In this document: positions 11,693-32,622 of the stretch, in pieces
How the letters are laid out: the number at the start of each line of letters is the position of its first letter
Numbering within the stretch: position 1 is the first letter of the stretch
Assembly: GCA_019321725.1 (NCBI GenBank)
Contig: CM033120.1
Coordinates: forward strand, 14,910,278 to 14,974,277
DNA from: Paulownia fortunei
Lineage: Eukaryota > Streptophyta > Magnoliopsida > Lamiales > Paulowniaceae
Length of the DNA: 64,000 nucleotides
Direction: 5' to 3'
The notes under the pieces: generated by a model
What the model was told of the DNA's origin: nothing
What the model saw: the letters and a program-made list of their open reading frames with translations, nothing else
The model's database searches: none
Position numbers and translations under genes: made by a program

Positions 11693-14600
11693 TATTTAAG
11701 TTGTATGCAAAGGATTTCCGAAATCCATGCAACATAGTTATACATAAATTAATACTCTACCAGTCTCAAGATTATCACTCTCCATTTCCTTTTAATAAAA
11801 TGTTATAAGCACATCCGTTTATGTGGTTCCCTTCCCTTCACCTCTATTTCATGTGATCATATCATAAATAATTTTGTAGAATTCACCACTGGATAATGTA
11901 TAGTTTGATAGAAAAGTATTTCATGTAAAAAATCAAAGAAATGCACTTCATAGCATCACTAGCAACAATAAACAAGTTATGGCACCAGTTTAACTTATTT
12001 GGATTGATTTTCATATTCCTCAAATGTTTTACAAGGTACTTAGTGATAGCCCATTTTTCCCTAACCTTTATTTTATTTCTTTATAAGACAGAAACCACCT
12101 AAGGCAACTGCATAGTATATCTAATTGTAGGTCTTGCTCGGGTAAAATTTCATGAATTCATTTTTAGGAATTTCATGAATTATTATATCTCAAATGTTGC
12201 TAAAATAGTTTATCTTCATAGTTATAGATAGTGAAAAGTTGGTCGTGAGTTATTTGCAAGTGGCTTCAAATTGGGGTTTTCGTTTTCGAGGTCCAAATGA
12301 ATACAATTTGGGGTTTTAGGTAAAGCATAGACCGAGCCCAATAATATTATCTATATATTTCAATCCAAGAATAGCCCTAGTAGAGACAGAGCTGGGGTCG
12401 TGGGCTTTTTTGGCACAAACCTTTTTCCTTTTTAATTATTAATTAAAATTCATGAAATTTGGTCACATTTTTTTATAGGTTCTATGGACTGATGCTCGTT
12501 GCTTCATTTGGGATAAATAAATGAGAAAAATTGAATCAGCATATTTTTCCAGACCCTTGATTCGGCATTTCTTTTGAAAAATATGTATTTAAATGAAAAA
12601 CAAGTATCATATAACATATGTGCTTTAATGAATAAAAAAATACGAGTATTCATAAAATTTAACACCCTAATCCAACAACATAGTCAAAATTAACGAAACT
12701 CATTTTACATTAATGTCAAGCCATCAAGAAACAATGTTAATTTATCATATAGTCTTGCACCCAATCACAACAAAGAGAGTATCTTAAAGCCCATCGAAAT
12801 CAAGGCCCTAGTAAATGTTTGATACGAAACTAATAAGACACGCCAAATTTGTACAATTACCTAAAAACCTACAAGTTTTAACTTTTCAACTGAAAAAATA
12901 TTAAATATTGGAAAAAAAAAAATATTCAGTGAGATATGTGCTGTACATAAAAATATAGCACGAGAATATGATAGGAGTAGGGTAATCGTAATTATGAATT
13001 ATGATAAGATAAAAATAGAGATAATAAATAAGAAATAAGATTTTCCATGGATGGTGGTAGTCGAGGAGCTAATAGGGTGTCGAAGGCATAGGTGGCTGCG
13101 GCAGACGACCGTGGTTGGCAATCGCCATTCTTGGTCATGGCTGGTAAGGGGGATCAGATTTGGTGTTTGAAGAAGGAGAAATGTAAATAAGTGAGTGTTT
13201 TGGTAAAATTAAAAAACGTTAAAAATTTACTCTAAAATAATTTTGATTTGATGAGTGAAAAAGGAGAGTGATAGTTGGGGGTCTAAAGGAAGATTTATTA
13301 AAAATAGGATAAATTGTAAAAACTATTATGATGTCTAACTTAATTATAAAAAATATTAATGATCTTTTGAAATTATAAATAATTTCTTAAAATTTGTTTG
13401 TATTTTACATATACAGTAGTGTAATTTATAAATAAAACTAAATATCAATGGAATATTTATATTTATAAACTTATATATTTTTTTAGTAAATAATTCAAAC
13501 CTCGTAATTCACTCTAAATAAATGTAAACAGCCCTACTACTATTAATTATACTATTTTTAATATTATAATATAAAATTATACAAAATGTTTAATTCGTTA
13601 TAAATACGATTGGCACATCATCCTAGAATAGACATGCTTTGTCAGATTAGCAACATCAGCATGACTTGGATTCAAGTCATGCATGCCATGTCATTCACAC
13701 GTGCCTTTTGGCCTTTCCTTTATCCAAATCTCCTTAGTTTTCAGATCTTCAATTATTAGGATCATTTTGACTTCAAATTCCGTCAAGATATTTGGGTTAA
13801 ATACGATTTATCTTGTACAATTGATTTTTCATGAATTATCTTTTTTAATAATAAAATTTTAAATATTTTATAAACCAACAAATATTATATTAATAAATTA
13901 AAATATTATATTGATGAACCAAAATATTTATGAGTTTAATAAAAAATAAAATTAAGTTTGATTTCTTTATCATAAACTGTACAGTATTTTACCCTATTTA
14001 TGTCCATTAATTTGATCGTAATTTTTATTCAATATTAATTTGATTAAATAAATTAATTTTTAATTAAATCAAGAATAAATAATTTAATAATTTTTAATTA
14101 AATCTAAAATAAATAAGGAGCAAAATATAATTATAGTATAGAGAAAATACATTAAATTTAAAAAGAATATATAACATTAATATATATTGCTATCGTTTTT
14201 ATATATTTCATTAATAAGTAAATATGAAAATTTAGAATTAAATTAATTGATATTATTTAATGATATAATAAACACTATCATATAAAGTGTAAATGTGTAG
14301 GTCAAATATATTAATTAATTTAATTTTAATTTGTAGTTATTTATGCCTGAAAGAAACTTATAATTAGAAAATAATAAAAGAAATTAAAAATAAATAGCAA
14401 CCCTCCCCAAAAATTTATCGAGGCCCAGCATCTTCCGGAATCCATGCGGGCCGGGATCCGGCGCACAACCAAACAAACGGCCATAGGATCCGCTGAAGCA
14501 CGAGACTACTGGTGGCTCACGCACAATCAATCGCAGACAATCACACCCGACATGGGACAAGTTAGTGGGTCCCACATTCAATCTTTGCAAATCCAATTTC

Positions 14601-14914
14601 AATTTTAGGACAATTATAAACTTGACGTGAATTAAATTTTTTAAGTGCAAGTCAATTCCAATTTAAATTCAAGACTATCACAGAAATAAATCTCACATAA
14701 AGTCTACTACTTCGATTTTATATAGATTTATTAAGAGTTCTGATTATTACAGAACTCGAAACTATAATCCAATCCGGCGCCGAGGTGTAAACTTTGGTCG
14801 TCCTTTTCACCGACCGACGAAATAAAGAGAGATTTGGATCGCAGGTGGAATGGCCCTATTGTAATATTTGCGAAATATGAAGCCCCATTACGGCAACAAA
14901 AACCTCGCTGTCCC

Positions 14915-14922
14915 TATAAATA
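14915..14922 (+). promoter_or_regulatory. Putative TATA box of the UKL gene
   Basis: TATAAATA lies in a more GC-rich stretch. A start of transcription about 30 bp downstream would give a short noncoding first exon ending at the donor GAAG|GTGAAA (15008/15009), spliced to an acceptor near 15994 just before the ATG at 16003. The leader exon and its intron are inferred from splice-site quality only. Confidence 0.55.
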
Positions 14923-16002
14923 CATCCTGTCTATGTCCCACGTACGATAATCGGCTAACACAGTAGTGGTTACTCTCTTACTGTTAGAAATCCTAAAATT
15001 CGCCGAAGGTGAAAACCCACATTCGTTGGAATTATAGAATCATATAAGCTGTAGTGATCGTTTGTATTTTTCAGTTTTTCAGTCATAAATAGCTACCAAG
15101 ATCATGTGTTCGTGGTATTCTTTCGCTTGGAATTTGTGAAATTTTATGTATTGATTCGATATTGTATTTCAAAAATCTGGGTGCCTTTTCTTTTTTCTTT
15201 TTTCAGTTTAATAGCAAATATTGGCTTTTTTTCTTATAAATAATAGCAAATAGTAGCTAACTTGTGCGGAGAAGACTAAATTGATTGAGTTAAAATGGTG
15301 CAAGGCTGCATGTATAGCAATATTGAAATTTTAATCTGTTGTTTTTTTAAATTTTATTTTGATGGGCTTTTCTTATCAAGTTCAGCGATTGATGTAAGAA
15401 GGCTAGTGACTGTAAATTTATGTGATTGACCATGGACTTGTTTTCTAAGTCTGTTTAAACTTGATATTTTTGGTTTGTTCTGTCTGGTGCCTTTGGTTAT
15501 TTATTGTCGATGATTGGTGAAGCAACTTCAATTTGATCGGGCACCTATAAAGATTAAAGAGAGATTGTAAAGGAAAAATACCTTGTAAGATTATTCATGG
15601 ACGATAAAGGTGGAAACAGATATGATGATGACACTTCTCATTTTGCTTGTTGAGCAACTTTCCTACTTTGGTGATATTGTCTGGATTTGCATGATTATGA
15701 AATGCACAACAGACTTTGCATTTTCTATTAGAGATGATGCTATAAACTTTATCTCTTCAGGGATCTTTACGAAAAGAAATTCTTTTTGTGATTGTTCGAA
15801 ACATATTCTTCAAGATTCCAAAATTTTAGTATATTTCCTGAAAGCTTTTTCTTTTCTTTTTTGTGTTTTAGTTACTGAATGTTTTTATCATTTCTTTTTT
15901 CAGCATTCAATACTTTGTCATTGAAGCTTGTTCATAAAATCATATCTTTTTCTTCTTCCTTTTAACTTAATATCATCCAATTTTTCTGTGAAAGCTTGAC
16001 AA

Positions 16003-23957
<7,955 letters not shown>

Positions 23958-25960
23958 ACTCCAAACTGTGACCCGCCACCTTACAGTCTATGAGAAGCAA
24001 AGGTTCCAACCAGATAATTACCAGATAATTTCCAGTGATAACCAGCAGAAAAGTCGGCTCAACTTGAAAAACTAATAATAATAATCTGAATGCTGAAAAT
24101 TTTCATTTTTGAAACGATTTTGACTACTACATTCAGGATTACGTGCTTTGTCCATTTTTCGCATGCATGATGCTTGTTTATGAGTCGAAAAGAACCATGT
24201 AGAGATGGGTGAAGTAATCACTCATTTGTTTTAGGTGGCTGGAGCAATGTTCGTTACAAGTCGTAGAGCGGTTTTGAGGTTTTGTTGGCGACTCTGTTAT
24301 AGTTATACATGATATAGCCCATGAATGTTTAAGTGGCTCCAAATAAGAGGCCTCATACAGGGGTAACTCTTCAATGGACATAAAAACCAGTTTATGGAAT
24401 GTTGTGTATAATTTCGACATTTTATTTCTGATAATGAAAGATGATGGTGCAGCATTACTGGTGGGGAGTCACTGTACAGATTGTTTCTTCTTGCTGTTTC
24501 TTGGTTAAACCTTTCAATCGATCAATGCTATTGCATTCAGTTTGAAGTTAAAAAAGTTTCTCCCGTGAGTTGGAGCATGTTCATGATTCAATTAGTTTGT
24601 TGCCCATGTATGTATTACTTGAATGAATTGGTATCACAACATCCTAATTGTTCACATGTGGACCTCACATGTAGATGCCATATGATGTATATATTTTGGG
24701 ACCTAAAGACGAGACAAATAGCTGTTGGTTGGTAAGTATTTTACACTTATAATCGCATTGATTGTGTTATATGGAAGAATTATTGGTTGGTAAGTATTTT
24801 ACATTTATAATCTCTTTGGTTGTGTTATGTGGAAGAATTCGAGCCACTTAAAAGAAAATCGGAACTTATCAAATATAATATAAATTAATACCAACTATTT
24901 CAGGAAATTCCGAACTAATATCGAACTAATACTGGCATGAGATTGGATCAAATATTGTGGGAAAACAAGTGTAGCACACAATTAGAAAAATGATATGTGA
25001 AGCAAATTGCATTTGCATTTAGGAACTATTTCTTAATTCTTGCACTTTGAAAAACTATAAGATCATCGACAATTAACTAGTAACATCACCATTTTAGCTC
25101 TTTGCACTTTGGATCTTCTACCACCATTAATTACAGTTGCAGATTCTAACATTTAAGACTCCATAAAAATGCAAGTGTTTTTTTTTCCTTAGATATTTGT
25201 ACCGTGTAATATACCATCAAGTCTGAAGGATCTGAAAGATATTCGATTAATTGAAACATAGGTTTATAAAACAAACCTAAAAATAATTTCTACTGTTGGA
25301 ATAAGCCCGACAAAGGTTGTGGGCTAATATAATATATGAACCATACGGTAATGGAATATGGACTCATTTAGCCCATATTCTTTTGGGCAATGGATAGCAG
25401 GCGGCCCATCTCAAAGCAAAAGACTGGCAACTCTCCTCACAAGACTTCACAGCTAATGTTTTTGTCTGTGAACCAACCTCTTAAATTTTGATATACTTAT
25501 TATTCATTTCTCTTTTTTTCTCCAATTTTTTTTTTATCACATTTTTCCATCTGCTTTGCTAAATATTATTTATGAGTTTTATTTAGTAAACAAACAAATT
25601 ACTAAAAATATTAATTTAAATAATAATGCACATATATGCTAGTCGCCACACATTATTGTTGGAATTTCATTTCATCGAACATAATCTTGACAAATTTGTC
25701 TTGAAATTAATCATTTTAAAACAAATTATATAATAAATTTGTAATTTTATTGTGATTGGCTATAGTTCAACTGAGTTAAATTGAATTAGATTTTCAAGTT
25801 ATAATCAGAAAATTAACATCAAACAGAAAATTCTAGAATTATTAGTGGCCTTTAGAGGGGCTGAAAAGGGAATTCAACATAGGCTGAGGTTGCAAAACTA
25901 CAACCAAGAAAAAATTATTTTTCATCATTTTTAGCTGCTTTATTTTTTATTTTCTTGGAC
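23958..25960. other. UKL 3' UTR and intergenic DNA
   Basis: Bases up to about 24450 are probably UKL 3' UTR. Beyond that lie a 58-bp tandem repeat at 24725-24840, AT-rich DNA, and the upstream region of the SufE gene. No other gene is visible. Confidence 0.65.
24725..24840. repeat. 58-bp tandem repeat, two copies
   Basis: Two adjacent copies (24725-24782 and 24783-24840) begin TTGGTTGGTAAGTATTTTAC and share TTGTGTTAT and GGAAGAAT, with a few substitutions between them. Confidence 0.88.
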
Positions 25961-27160
25961 ATGAAAACAATCAAAACAAGTTTTTCATCATTGACCTCTC
26001 CTCTGTCTCACCTCTACAAACCCTCCCTGCCAAAGCACATCCCTAGAAAATCATCTGAAAATTCAGTATCACAATTTTCAGTCGTCAATCGAGAACCCAT
26101 GTCAATTTCCACCAAAATCCCACACTCTCCCCTCTTTCACCACTCCAGCACTCCATTCTTGAAGCCCACAAAAATCCCGTCTTTATCCTCACCGTCTCAT
26201 AAATTCTTCTTCTTCAAGAGCATCACAATCCAAAGAATATCCACAAAAGAACCTATTTTTACTGCCCCTCCCTCATCCTCACCACCTGTTTCTCTGCAAC
26301 CCGTTGAAGAGCTCCCACCGAAGCTCCAAGAAATCATCAAACTCTTCCAGGGAGTTCAAGAACCGAAAGCCAAGTATGAACAATTGTTATTTTATGGTAG
26401 AAATTTAAACCCTTTGGAATCCCAGTATAAAACAAGTGAAAACAAAGTTCAAGGCTGCGTTTCACAGGTTTGGGTCAGAGCATACTTGGATAAGGATAAA
26501 AATGTGATCTTTGAAGCAGATTCGGATTCAGTGCTGACTAAAGGGCTGGCTGCTTTGCTTGTTCAAGGCCTTTCAGGCCGGCCTGTGGAGGAGATTGTGA
26601 GGGTATCACCGGATTTTGTGGTGCTTCTGGGGTTGCAGCAGAGTTTAACTCCTTCTCGGAATAATGGATTCTTAAATATGTTGAAGTTGATGCAAAAGAA
26701 GGCTTTGCAATTGTATGTTGAAGCTGAGAAAGCTGATAATTCAAGTAATGAAATCTCAGGGAAAAACTCAGTTGAGAATTCGGACTTGGTAATGAATGGC
26801 GATGGTGGAAATGGTAGAGTGGAGTCTAGTGAAACTGCCATTGATTTGAAGGAGGAGTTGGGAAATGCAAGTGTATTGGGCAGTAGGGGAAGAAGGATTG
26901 AGGAGACACTGGAGAAAGAACTGAGGCCTGTTGCTTTGGAAGTTGAGGATATATCTTATCAGCATGCTGGGCATTCTGGTGTTAAGGGAAGTGATGGGGA
27001 GACGCATTTCAATGTAAACGTTGTTTCTGAAGAATTTGAAGGGAAGAGTTTGGTTAAAAGGCATAGAATGATTTACAGCTTGTTGCAAGATGAGTTGCAG
27101 AGTGGACTACATGCATTGTCTATTGTGGCGAAGACACCATCTGAAGTTGATGCTTTGTGA
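25961..27160 (+). CDS. SUFE1: SufE-BolA fusion protein, Fe-S cluster assembly
   Basis: Single exon, 399 aa from the ATG at 25961 (MKTIKTSFSSL). Residues 1-100 are rich in Ser/Pro/Lys and poor in acidic residues, as in a plastid or dual plastid-mitochondrial transit peptide. Residues about 115-250 are the SufE domain (LPPKLQEIIKLFQG, KYEQLLFYGR), with the persulfide-accepting Cys at about 166 in GCVSQVWV. Residues about 315-399 are a BolA domain (ALEVEDISYQHAGHSG, SLVKRHRMIYSLLQDE). The SufE-BolA fusion is the plant SUFE1/CpSufE type (Arabidopsis At4g26500, embryo-lethal when lost). SufE stimulates the cysteine desulfurase NFS2 and takes its sulfur; BolA binds monothiol glutaredoxins. Lack of introns is as I recall for the family. 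Confidence 0.95.
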   Translation: MKTIKTSFSSLTSPLSHLYKPSLPKHIPRKSSENSVSQFSVVNREPMSISTKIPHSPLFHHSSTPFLKPTKIPSLSSPSHKFFFFKSITIQRISTKEPIFTAPPSSSPPVSLQPVEELPPKLQEIIKLFQGVQEPKAKYEQLLFYGRNLNPLESQYKTSENKVQGCVSQVWVRAYLDKDKNVIFEADSDSVLTKGLAALLVQGLSGRPVEEIVRVSPDFVVLLGLQQSLTPSRNNGFLNMLKLMQKKALQLYVEAEKADNSSNEISGKNSVENSDLVMNGDGGNGRVESSETAIDLKEELGNASVLGSRGRRIEETLEKELRPVALEVEDISYQHAGHSGVKGSDGETHFNVNVVSEEFEGKSLVKRHRMIYSLLQDELQSGLHALSIVAKTPSEVDAL

Positions 27161-29256
27161 AGTCTAGCAATGATAGAGGTTTTGTTTGCTTTCTGTTTAG
27201 ACTGATAATCACGTTCGAAATTATTGATTCTAACTTGATACTATTTGTATTCGTACTCATTCCAATATATAATGGAAGTATAAAAATTGTTAATTTCATA
27301 CCAGGTATGCATAATGACACTTATAGTAGATGGATGCGGTGACTTCTAGTATTTTTTTTTCATTTTTCTGATATACAAGTCAATTCAAAGGTTTTTTAAT
27401 TGTCGATTGAGGGTGATAGTTTCTATTTGTCTTCATGCATGTTGCTTTGATATTCAAGACACCTAGTTTGACTCGTGTTCTGTCAAGGACCCCTGGAGTA
27501 TACTCTTGATCAAGTTGTTTTATGCGAAGCATTCCTGCCAAGGTCTTCCTACAAAATCCGGGAAAATTTTCATGTCTTAGTTCCATCTTTTCATAGCCTT
27601 GTGAACGTATGTATGGCTCTCTGTAGTCATGTCAGAATCTTGTGAATTTCTGAAATTGATTATTGATAGAGTGATTCCATGTGGTGATGTTATTGGGATT
27701 GCATGTGATTCACTAGGAATGTAGAGAAGCTCGGATAAGGATTCTGCGGACTGAAATGTGCTAAGATGGGTTGAACTGTGTGATATTGCTGTCAGTTGGT
27801 CACAGCAAAGCTCACTTGGCAAGAGTTCCCCCCGCCCCAACGCAACATTGATTTCATGTAGTTCCAAAGTTTACATTCTGATTGCCTTTGCCTTAACTGT
27901 TGGTGTCCTTTATAACATAATGTGATATCATTCACTATGGAACACTTCCTCTCTGCCAAGGCTTCATATAATCTAGCTCGATTTCTGTTCTGGTTTGTGG
28001 GGCTTGTTTTAATGTTTTTACTGTTAGACAGGGCGATCCTACAGGGTGGATCAGGTGGATATGAGGAAAAAAAATCTTAGACAGTTTAATTACTAAAGAA
28101 AGGTGGAATGAGAGTGGAATGATATGTTTTGGTGGTAAGTTATTAAGACATCAAGTTACTTGATTTACTCCCATTTATAGTGTTAATTCAGAACAGAACT
28201 TTGTTAGGACTTGAAAGTTCTATGTCTAGGTAATAGATTTGGTGTTGCAATTGTTTATTCACTAAAGTGCACATCGGGCACATGAAGGAATTTGGAGCTT
28301 GTGCTTATCTTTCACTCCTGGCTTTGAAATGGTTGCATGAGGCTTTTGGTTTGCTGGATAACTCCCAGTCGTTTTCCCACCCTGGAGCATGTATATTATT
28401 ATTATTATTATTATTGTTTTGCATGCATATGAAGTAGCGTACAAATGAATGATTCTTGCCAAATGACTGCTGCTTTTTTCAGGTTTTCAGCCTGGATACA
28501 AATTTATAAATAACCATGACACCCTTTTTTTTTCAGTGACTGATTTCTCAATATAATCCTATCTTGTTATTTTACCAACTATTATACCATGCGCTTTTAT
28601 TGATCAAATGAATATGCAAGAGAATAGGAATTTAGAATTCCTGTAATATGATATAAGAAAATTAGCTGGAAAGGATGTTCTGAATCTTTTTGGCACTTTG
28701 GTATATCTGTGTTGATGTTGCTTAGCCAGAAATCTTTAAAACATTGGAAGTGTTAAAAATTGAGGCCAGACAGAGAAAAGGCACGCAAGGGCTGGACATT
28801 AATAGGATTTTCAAGCTTTGTGTAACTGTGTCTATGTGGATTAGATTTAGTACTCCCCTAAACAATGATCCTCTTCTTTTGCCTTAGACTCTTCTCCTAC
28901 ATGCATACATTGCATAGCCTAAATATCCCTCAGACAAAATTGTTGGGCCTGATGGTGCCTTCCTCCCTTTGATTTTGGGATCCTAGTTGTTTTTCTGGTT
29001 CATATAATTGTTTTGCCTATATGATTTAATTGGCAGGAAACAATCAATTTAAAAATCACCAAATAAGATAAATCTTGTTTCTGTGTATATCCAAAACTAT
29101 AACCGAGGAACACCGTCCCATCCTTTAAGATGATCTATGCATTTCCAAAAAATTGTTGATCGCTAAAATTTTTGTACCACAAAACTTTCATTTAGAACAA
29201 ATCTTGTATGTATGATAAAACAACAGGGGCAAAGAATTGGAAAACATTCCTGCCTC
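27161..29256. other. Intergenic DNA between SufE and the LEA-2 gene (convergent)
   Basis: The region must hold the 3' UTRs of both convergent genes. An (ATT)n microsatellite is at 28394-28415. The minus-strand frames at 27380-27867 lack any recognisable similarity. I see nothing else. Confidence 0.65.
28394..28415. repeat. (ATT)n microsatellite
   Basis: About seven uninterrupted ATT units. Confidence 0.9.
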
Positions 29257-30006
29257 TTATTTCTTCGTTCTGCAGCTATGCGTTATCAGGACACCATTAG
29301 GTGGACTTGTCATCTCGATTTGGCATTTTCCATGCAGCCAGTAAGAATAATGAACCAGACCCAGCTTAACTTTCACTCTGAAAGTTCCTTTTATGTTGTA
29401 GACAACTCTGTTCCTCTGCTCCTGCTTTTGAAGTTCGAGAGCAAGATTTGGTGGCAGATAGACCAAGCTTGACAGCAAATGAACTGATATTAACTGTACT
29501 TCCCCAGGCTTCTGACTAAATGGTTGAAGAACTTGAGTTGCTATTAGACTTTCTGAAAAGTAGAGCTCAATGTACAGGTACTCAAATCTAACATTCAATT
29601 TCCTATTTGGGTTAGAAAAATTTGCAAGAAATGTGATGTCACCATTCAGAAACTCTGGAGAATCAAAGTAGATGACATTGAGGTTTGCTGCTGGGGTGTC
29701 AAACACTGGATTTCTAGGTTTGACAGCAACAAAGATAATTAGAGTTGCAATACCAAAGAAGATGAGCAGGAGGCTAAATAGCAAACACAGGATGGCACCA
29801 CACCATACTATTGGATTAGTCCTTCGAGGTTGCGGGAGAATTGGCTGCTCTCTTGGTCTAAGCTTGCTGCTATTCAGAAACGTTTCTGGTGTCGAACTCT
29901 GCTGATTCCTGGCTTGCTTAGATAAGACTGTCTGATAAAGAGATGGCTTGTTTTGCTTGAGGGAAGGAGGTGTGTACGGTGGGGGCGGTGGGAGGGGATG
30001 ATGCAT
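29257..30006 (-). CDS. NDR1/HIN1-like (LEA-2) membrane glycoprotein
   Basis: Single exon, 249 aa, from the ATG at 30006 (MHHPLPPPPPYTPPSLK). The frame stays open for another 50 codons upstream but has no ATG. Residues 1-63 are a Pro-rich, basic cytosolic tail; residues about 66-95 are one strong membrane segment (WCGAILCLLFSLLLIFFGIA). The rest is the LEA_2 fold, with the family motifs FLANFSNPNRKLNVRFEYL and YNIKGTFRVKVKLG and N-glycosylation sequons such as NFSN. Such proteins sit in the plasma membrane; some members are induced in defence, but no specific function can be read here. From memory the neighbour of SufE in Arabidopsis, At4g26490, is of the same family, which supports orthology. 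Confidence 0.9.
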   Translation of the reverse strand: MHHPLPPPPPYTPPSLKQNKPSLYQTVLSKQARNQQSSTPETFLNSSKLRPREQPILPQPRRTNPIVWCGAILCLLFSLLLIFFGIATLIIFVAVKPRNPVFDTPAANLNVIYFDSPEFLNGDITFLANFSNPNRKLNVRFEYLYIELYFSESLIATQVLQPFSQKPGEVQLISVHLLSSLVYLPPNLALELQKQEQRNRVVYNIKGTFRVKVKLGLVHYSYWLHGKCQIEMTSPPNGVLITHSCRTKK

Positions 30007-31609
30007 TTTATTTTTGGAAAGAATGCTACCAAGAAAATCCTCTGGATGAAGGAATGAGAAGGGAAATGAACCTAATGGTTGTTTCTTAAATAAACTTGCA
30101 AGTGGAAGAGGAAAAAAAAGCTTTTGATTGTTAGTGGGGGCCAACCAGTTCTTTAATAAAAGCAAAAGCAGCTGAATCCTGAATGTAGGATCTTAAGGTG
30201 ATCAAAGTAGATGCAAGAGTTTGAATTATGGTCTGCTTTTTGCTGTTGAAGCAAGAAAACACCAAAAGGAAATGTCCCGGCAAAGGACTCTGAGGCCATT
30301 CCACTTTCTTGAAGTTGTAATTAGTGAGGATTTGACCTGTCAAGTGCAGCCTTATTACTACCACCTTTTGGTAAATTAGGTTATACGCTTACTCACTAAG
30401 AAACTACCAGAGAAAGGTGGCCAATGTGGTTAAGATAACTTGGTTTCTTGTACTTTTTCGTGAGAATACCAGGTGGGTCTAGCCCCTTCTATTATTACTC
30501 TTCTAAACAAGTATAAAATAAGTGGTCCATGATATTGTTGGTCAATTACAACTTCCCTTCCTTTCTGGCCAACTTATGTTTGTTATACAGTAATCAAGAA
30601 TCCTTGAGTGATCTCTATTGCAGCTAACTGCATCACTCTGCTTCTAAACTACGCTGCTTTGAGCACCACTTTATGGTTCCTTTTTCTCTTTTCCTTTCCT
30701 TTATGGGGTGGGGGTGGTTCCTTTTCCTCACTTCACTTATACTTGGCTGGGAGGGAGCAGGAAATGAAAATTTAAGGCTTTCAAAATGGAAATGTAGCAG
30801 TAGAAAAGAAGCCCAGATGGGGCTGTGGAGAAATAGCACAAAAAAATGAGCAAGAATACAAGAGAAATGGAGAAGCCGTAGGGGTTACTCTTTTATGTCT
30901 CCTGTGAGATGAAATGATTTTTTACTATTTCAAAAAGGATAAAAAGACCATCAATTGGGAATCATTTTTTTCTTACTCTGTCGTTTTTATTATGCTTTTG
31001 GACTTGTAAGTTCCTTTCCAAAATTAAATGTCTATTCTCTGTGAGACAAAAGAAGTTTGTAGCCTCTGTTAAATTGAATTCCTTTTTATGGTGCAAGTAC
31101 AATAAAAATTAATTTATCAAATCCTTCTAGTAATCACAACTAAGCATTTTATTAGTGGTTGCTATGGACTGAGACCAATCGTACAAAGAAATTTCACTGT
31201 TTAAATAAATGTTTAAGTTGTGATTCATAATATTTTCCCAGAATTTCTTTTTCTTTTTTATTTTTCTGCAAATTTGGTACAAAGTACATTGTTGTTGGGT
31301 AGTGGGTTGGTTTGATTAAACTTCTATAGTTCTTTTAATATTGGCCCAAGAGTATCACAATAGCTATTAGCCTTAGACCCCTAAGACTAATCGGGCACAT
31401 ATTAGGAGGCTTGGGTCCAAATTGAAAAGCACTGGACTACCATAGTCCGTATAAGAATTGGAGTCTTTATCACCAACAAACCTCTTTATCGTGCTGCATA
31501 CCGCCCATGACCCAGTATTCCGACCCAGATTATCTAATACTTGGGCTCTGGCCAAAAGAGTTGGGCTCTTATAACTAGCTTTTCCAATCCTATATTTGTA
31601 TTACACTAT

Positions 31610-31640
31610 TACTCCCTCCGTCCCATTTAGTCACCTTTAC
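31610..31640 (+). mobile_element. Stowaway-like MITE terminus
   Basis: TA followed by CTCCCTCCGTCCCATTT matches the well-known terminal inverted repeat of plant Stowaway (Tc1/mariner) MITEs, including the flanking TA target site. I find no inverted partner (GGGACGGAGGGAG) in the next kilobase, so this is a single-ended remnant or a diverged copy. Confidence 0.75.
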
Positions 31641-32296
31641 CTAATGTGGGAGAATCGAAAAATTAAAAAATTTATATATATTTATTTTATTAATTAAAAA
31701 TTAGTGGTGTCATATCATTTAGTGATTATTTTAGGTGAGATGATATTTTTGAGAAAAAAAAAATTAGAAAATAGGTTTTATTTTGAGATACCTCAAATAA
31801 AAATAAAAAAAAATATTCAAGAGTAAAACTCTTTTTTTTTTTTTAAAGAAAATGTGAATTTAATTGGTAGATGTTGCCGGCCATGTTTTATTTGAGATTT
31901 ACTGATTTGAACAAATCATCTATAAAGGGAAAAGAAGCAACATGTTAATAGTAACATCGTATTGTTTCATATACAAAGATTGTCTTCAAATGAAGATCAT
32001 TTTTTTTAATTTAGCCAAATACATCCACAGACTGTATATAACCTTTAAGTTTCCATCTTATCAATATAATCCTAATTGATCGAATACAATTTATTCACTC
32101 AAACAAATTGTAATTAAGTAAATCATACTCTTTTCACCCAAACATAAAAATAAAAATAAATAATAATATGCTGCACATATGATATCGTAATAAACCCTTT
32201 AAAAGAAATAACACCCACCCCCCACCAAAAAAAAGAAAAAAGAAAAGGGAAGCACACACACACACAAGAATTACATGGATAAACTTTATAAAGAAA

Positions 32297-32316
32297 GGGG
32301 GGGGGGGGGGGGGGGG
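32297..32316. repeat. Poly-G run of 20
   Basis: An uninterrupted run of 20 G. Length is prone to sequencing and assembly error. Confidence 0.85.
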
Positions 32317-32604
32317 CGCTTTTAAAACAAAGGAAGGGGCCAAATGGTAATATTCATATATCATTATAACACATAGTAGTAATCTTTTTAGTGCATACAC
32401 TCATTACCTGTTGTGTTTAATGCTTAATACATCTCACCTTTTTCCCTACCGAAAGTGATGAGGATAAATATTACAATTCCTTTTTTGCCCAAGAAATATG
32501 TATTGATTCCATACAAAGCTAAAAGCAACCCCACCTTTTCCGTTGTCTAAGATTGTGCCTTTAATTTTCTTCATTTCAAAATTCAGTCAAAAGATACAAG
32601 ATAA

Positions 32605-32622
32605 ATATATATATATATATAT
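32605..32622. repeat. (TA)n microsatellite
   Basis: About nine TA units in AT-rich DNA. Confidence 0.85.

Larger units (their letters stand above)
8101..14914. other. Gene-poor AT-rich intergenic region
   Basis: The first 100-200 bases are probably the BTB gene's 5' UTR. The rest, about 6.7 kb, has no frame with recognisable protein similarity. It contains a TG/AG microsatellite, a poly-T run, a 19-bp palindrome, a 126-bp tandem duplication (all listed separately) and long A/T tracts. A patch of more balanced composition at about 13030-13180 and another at 14395-14580 may be transposon remnants or, for the second, promoter DNA of the next gene; I cannot assign either. Confidence 0.7.

Noticed and set aside
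11431..11735. Frames on both strands encoding repeated peptides
   Set aside because: They arise from the 126-bp tandem duplication and have no coding signature.
15610..15924. 104-codon plus-strand frame before the UKL ATG
   Set aside because: It lies within the inferred UKL leader intron, is rich in Phe/Ser from T-tracts, and resembles no known protein.
30131..30364. Minus-strand frame overlapping the upstream end of the LEA-2 gene
   Set aside because: Probably 5' leader sequence; no similarity and no splice link to the LEA-2 frame.
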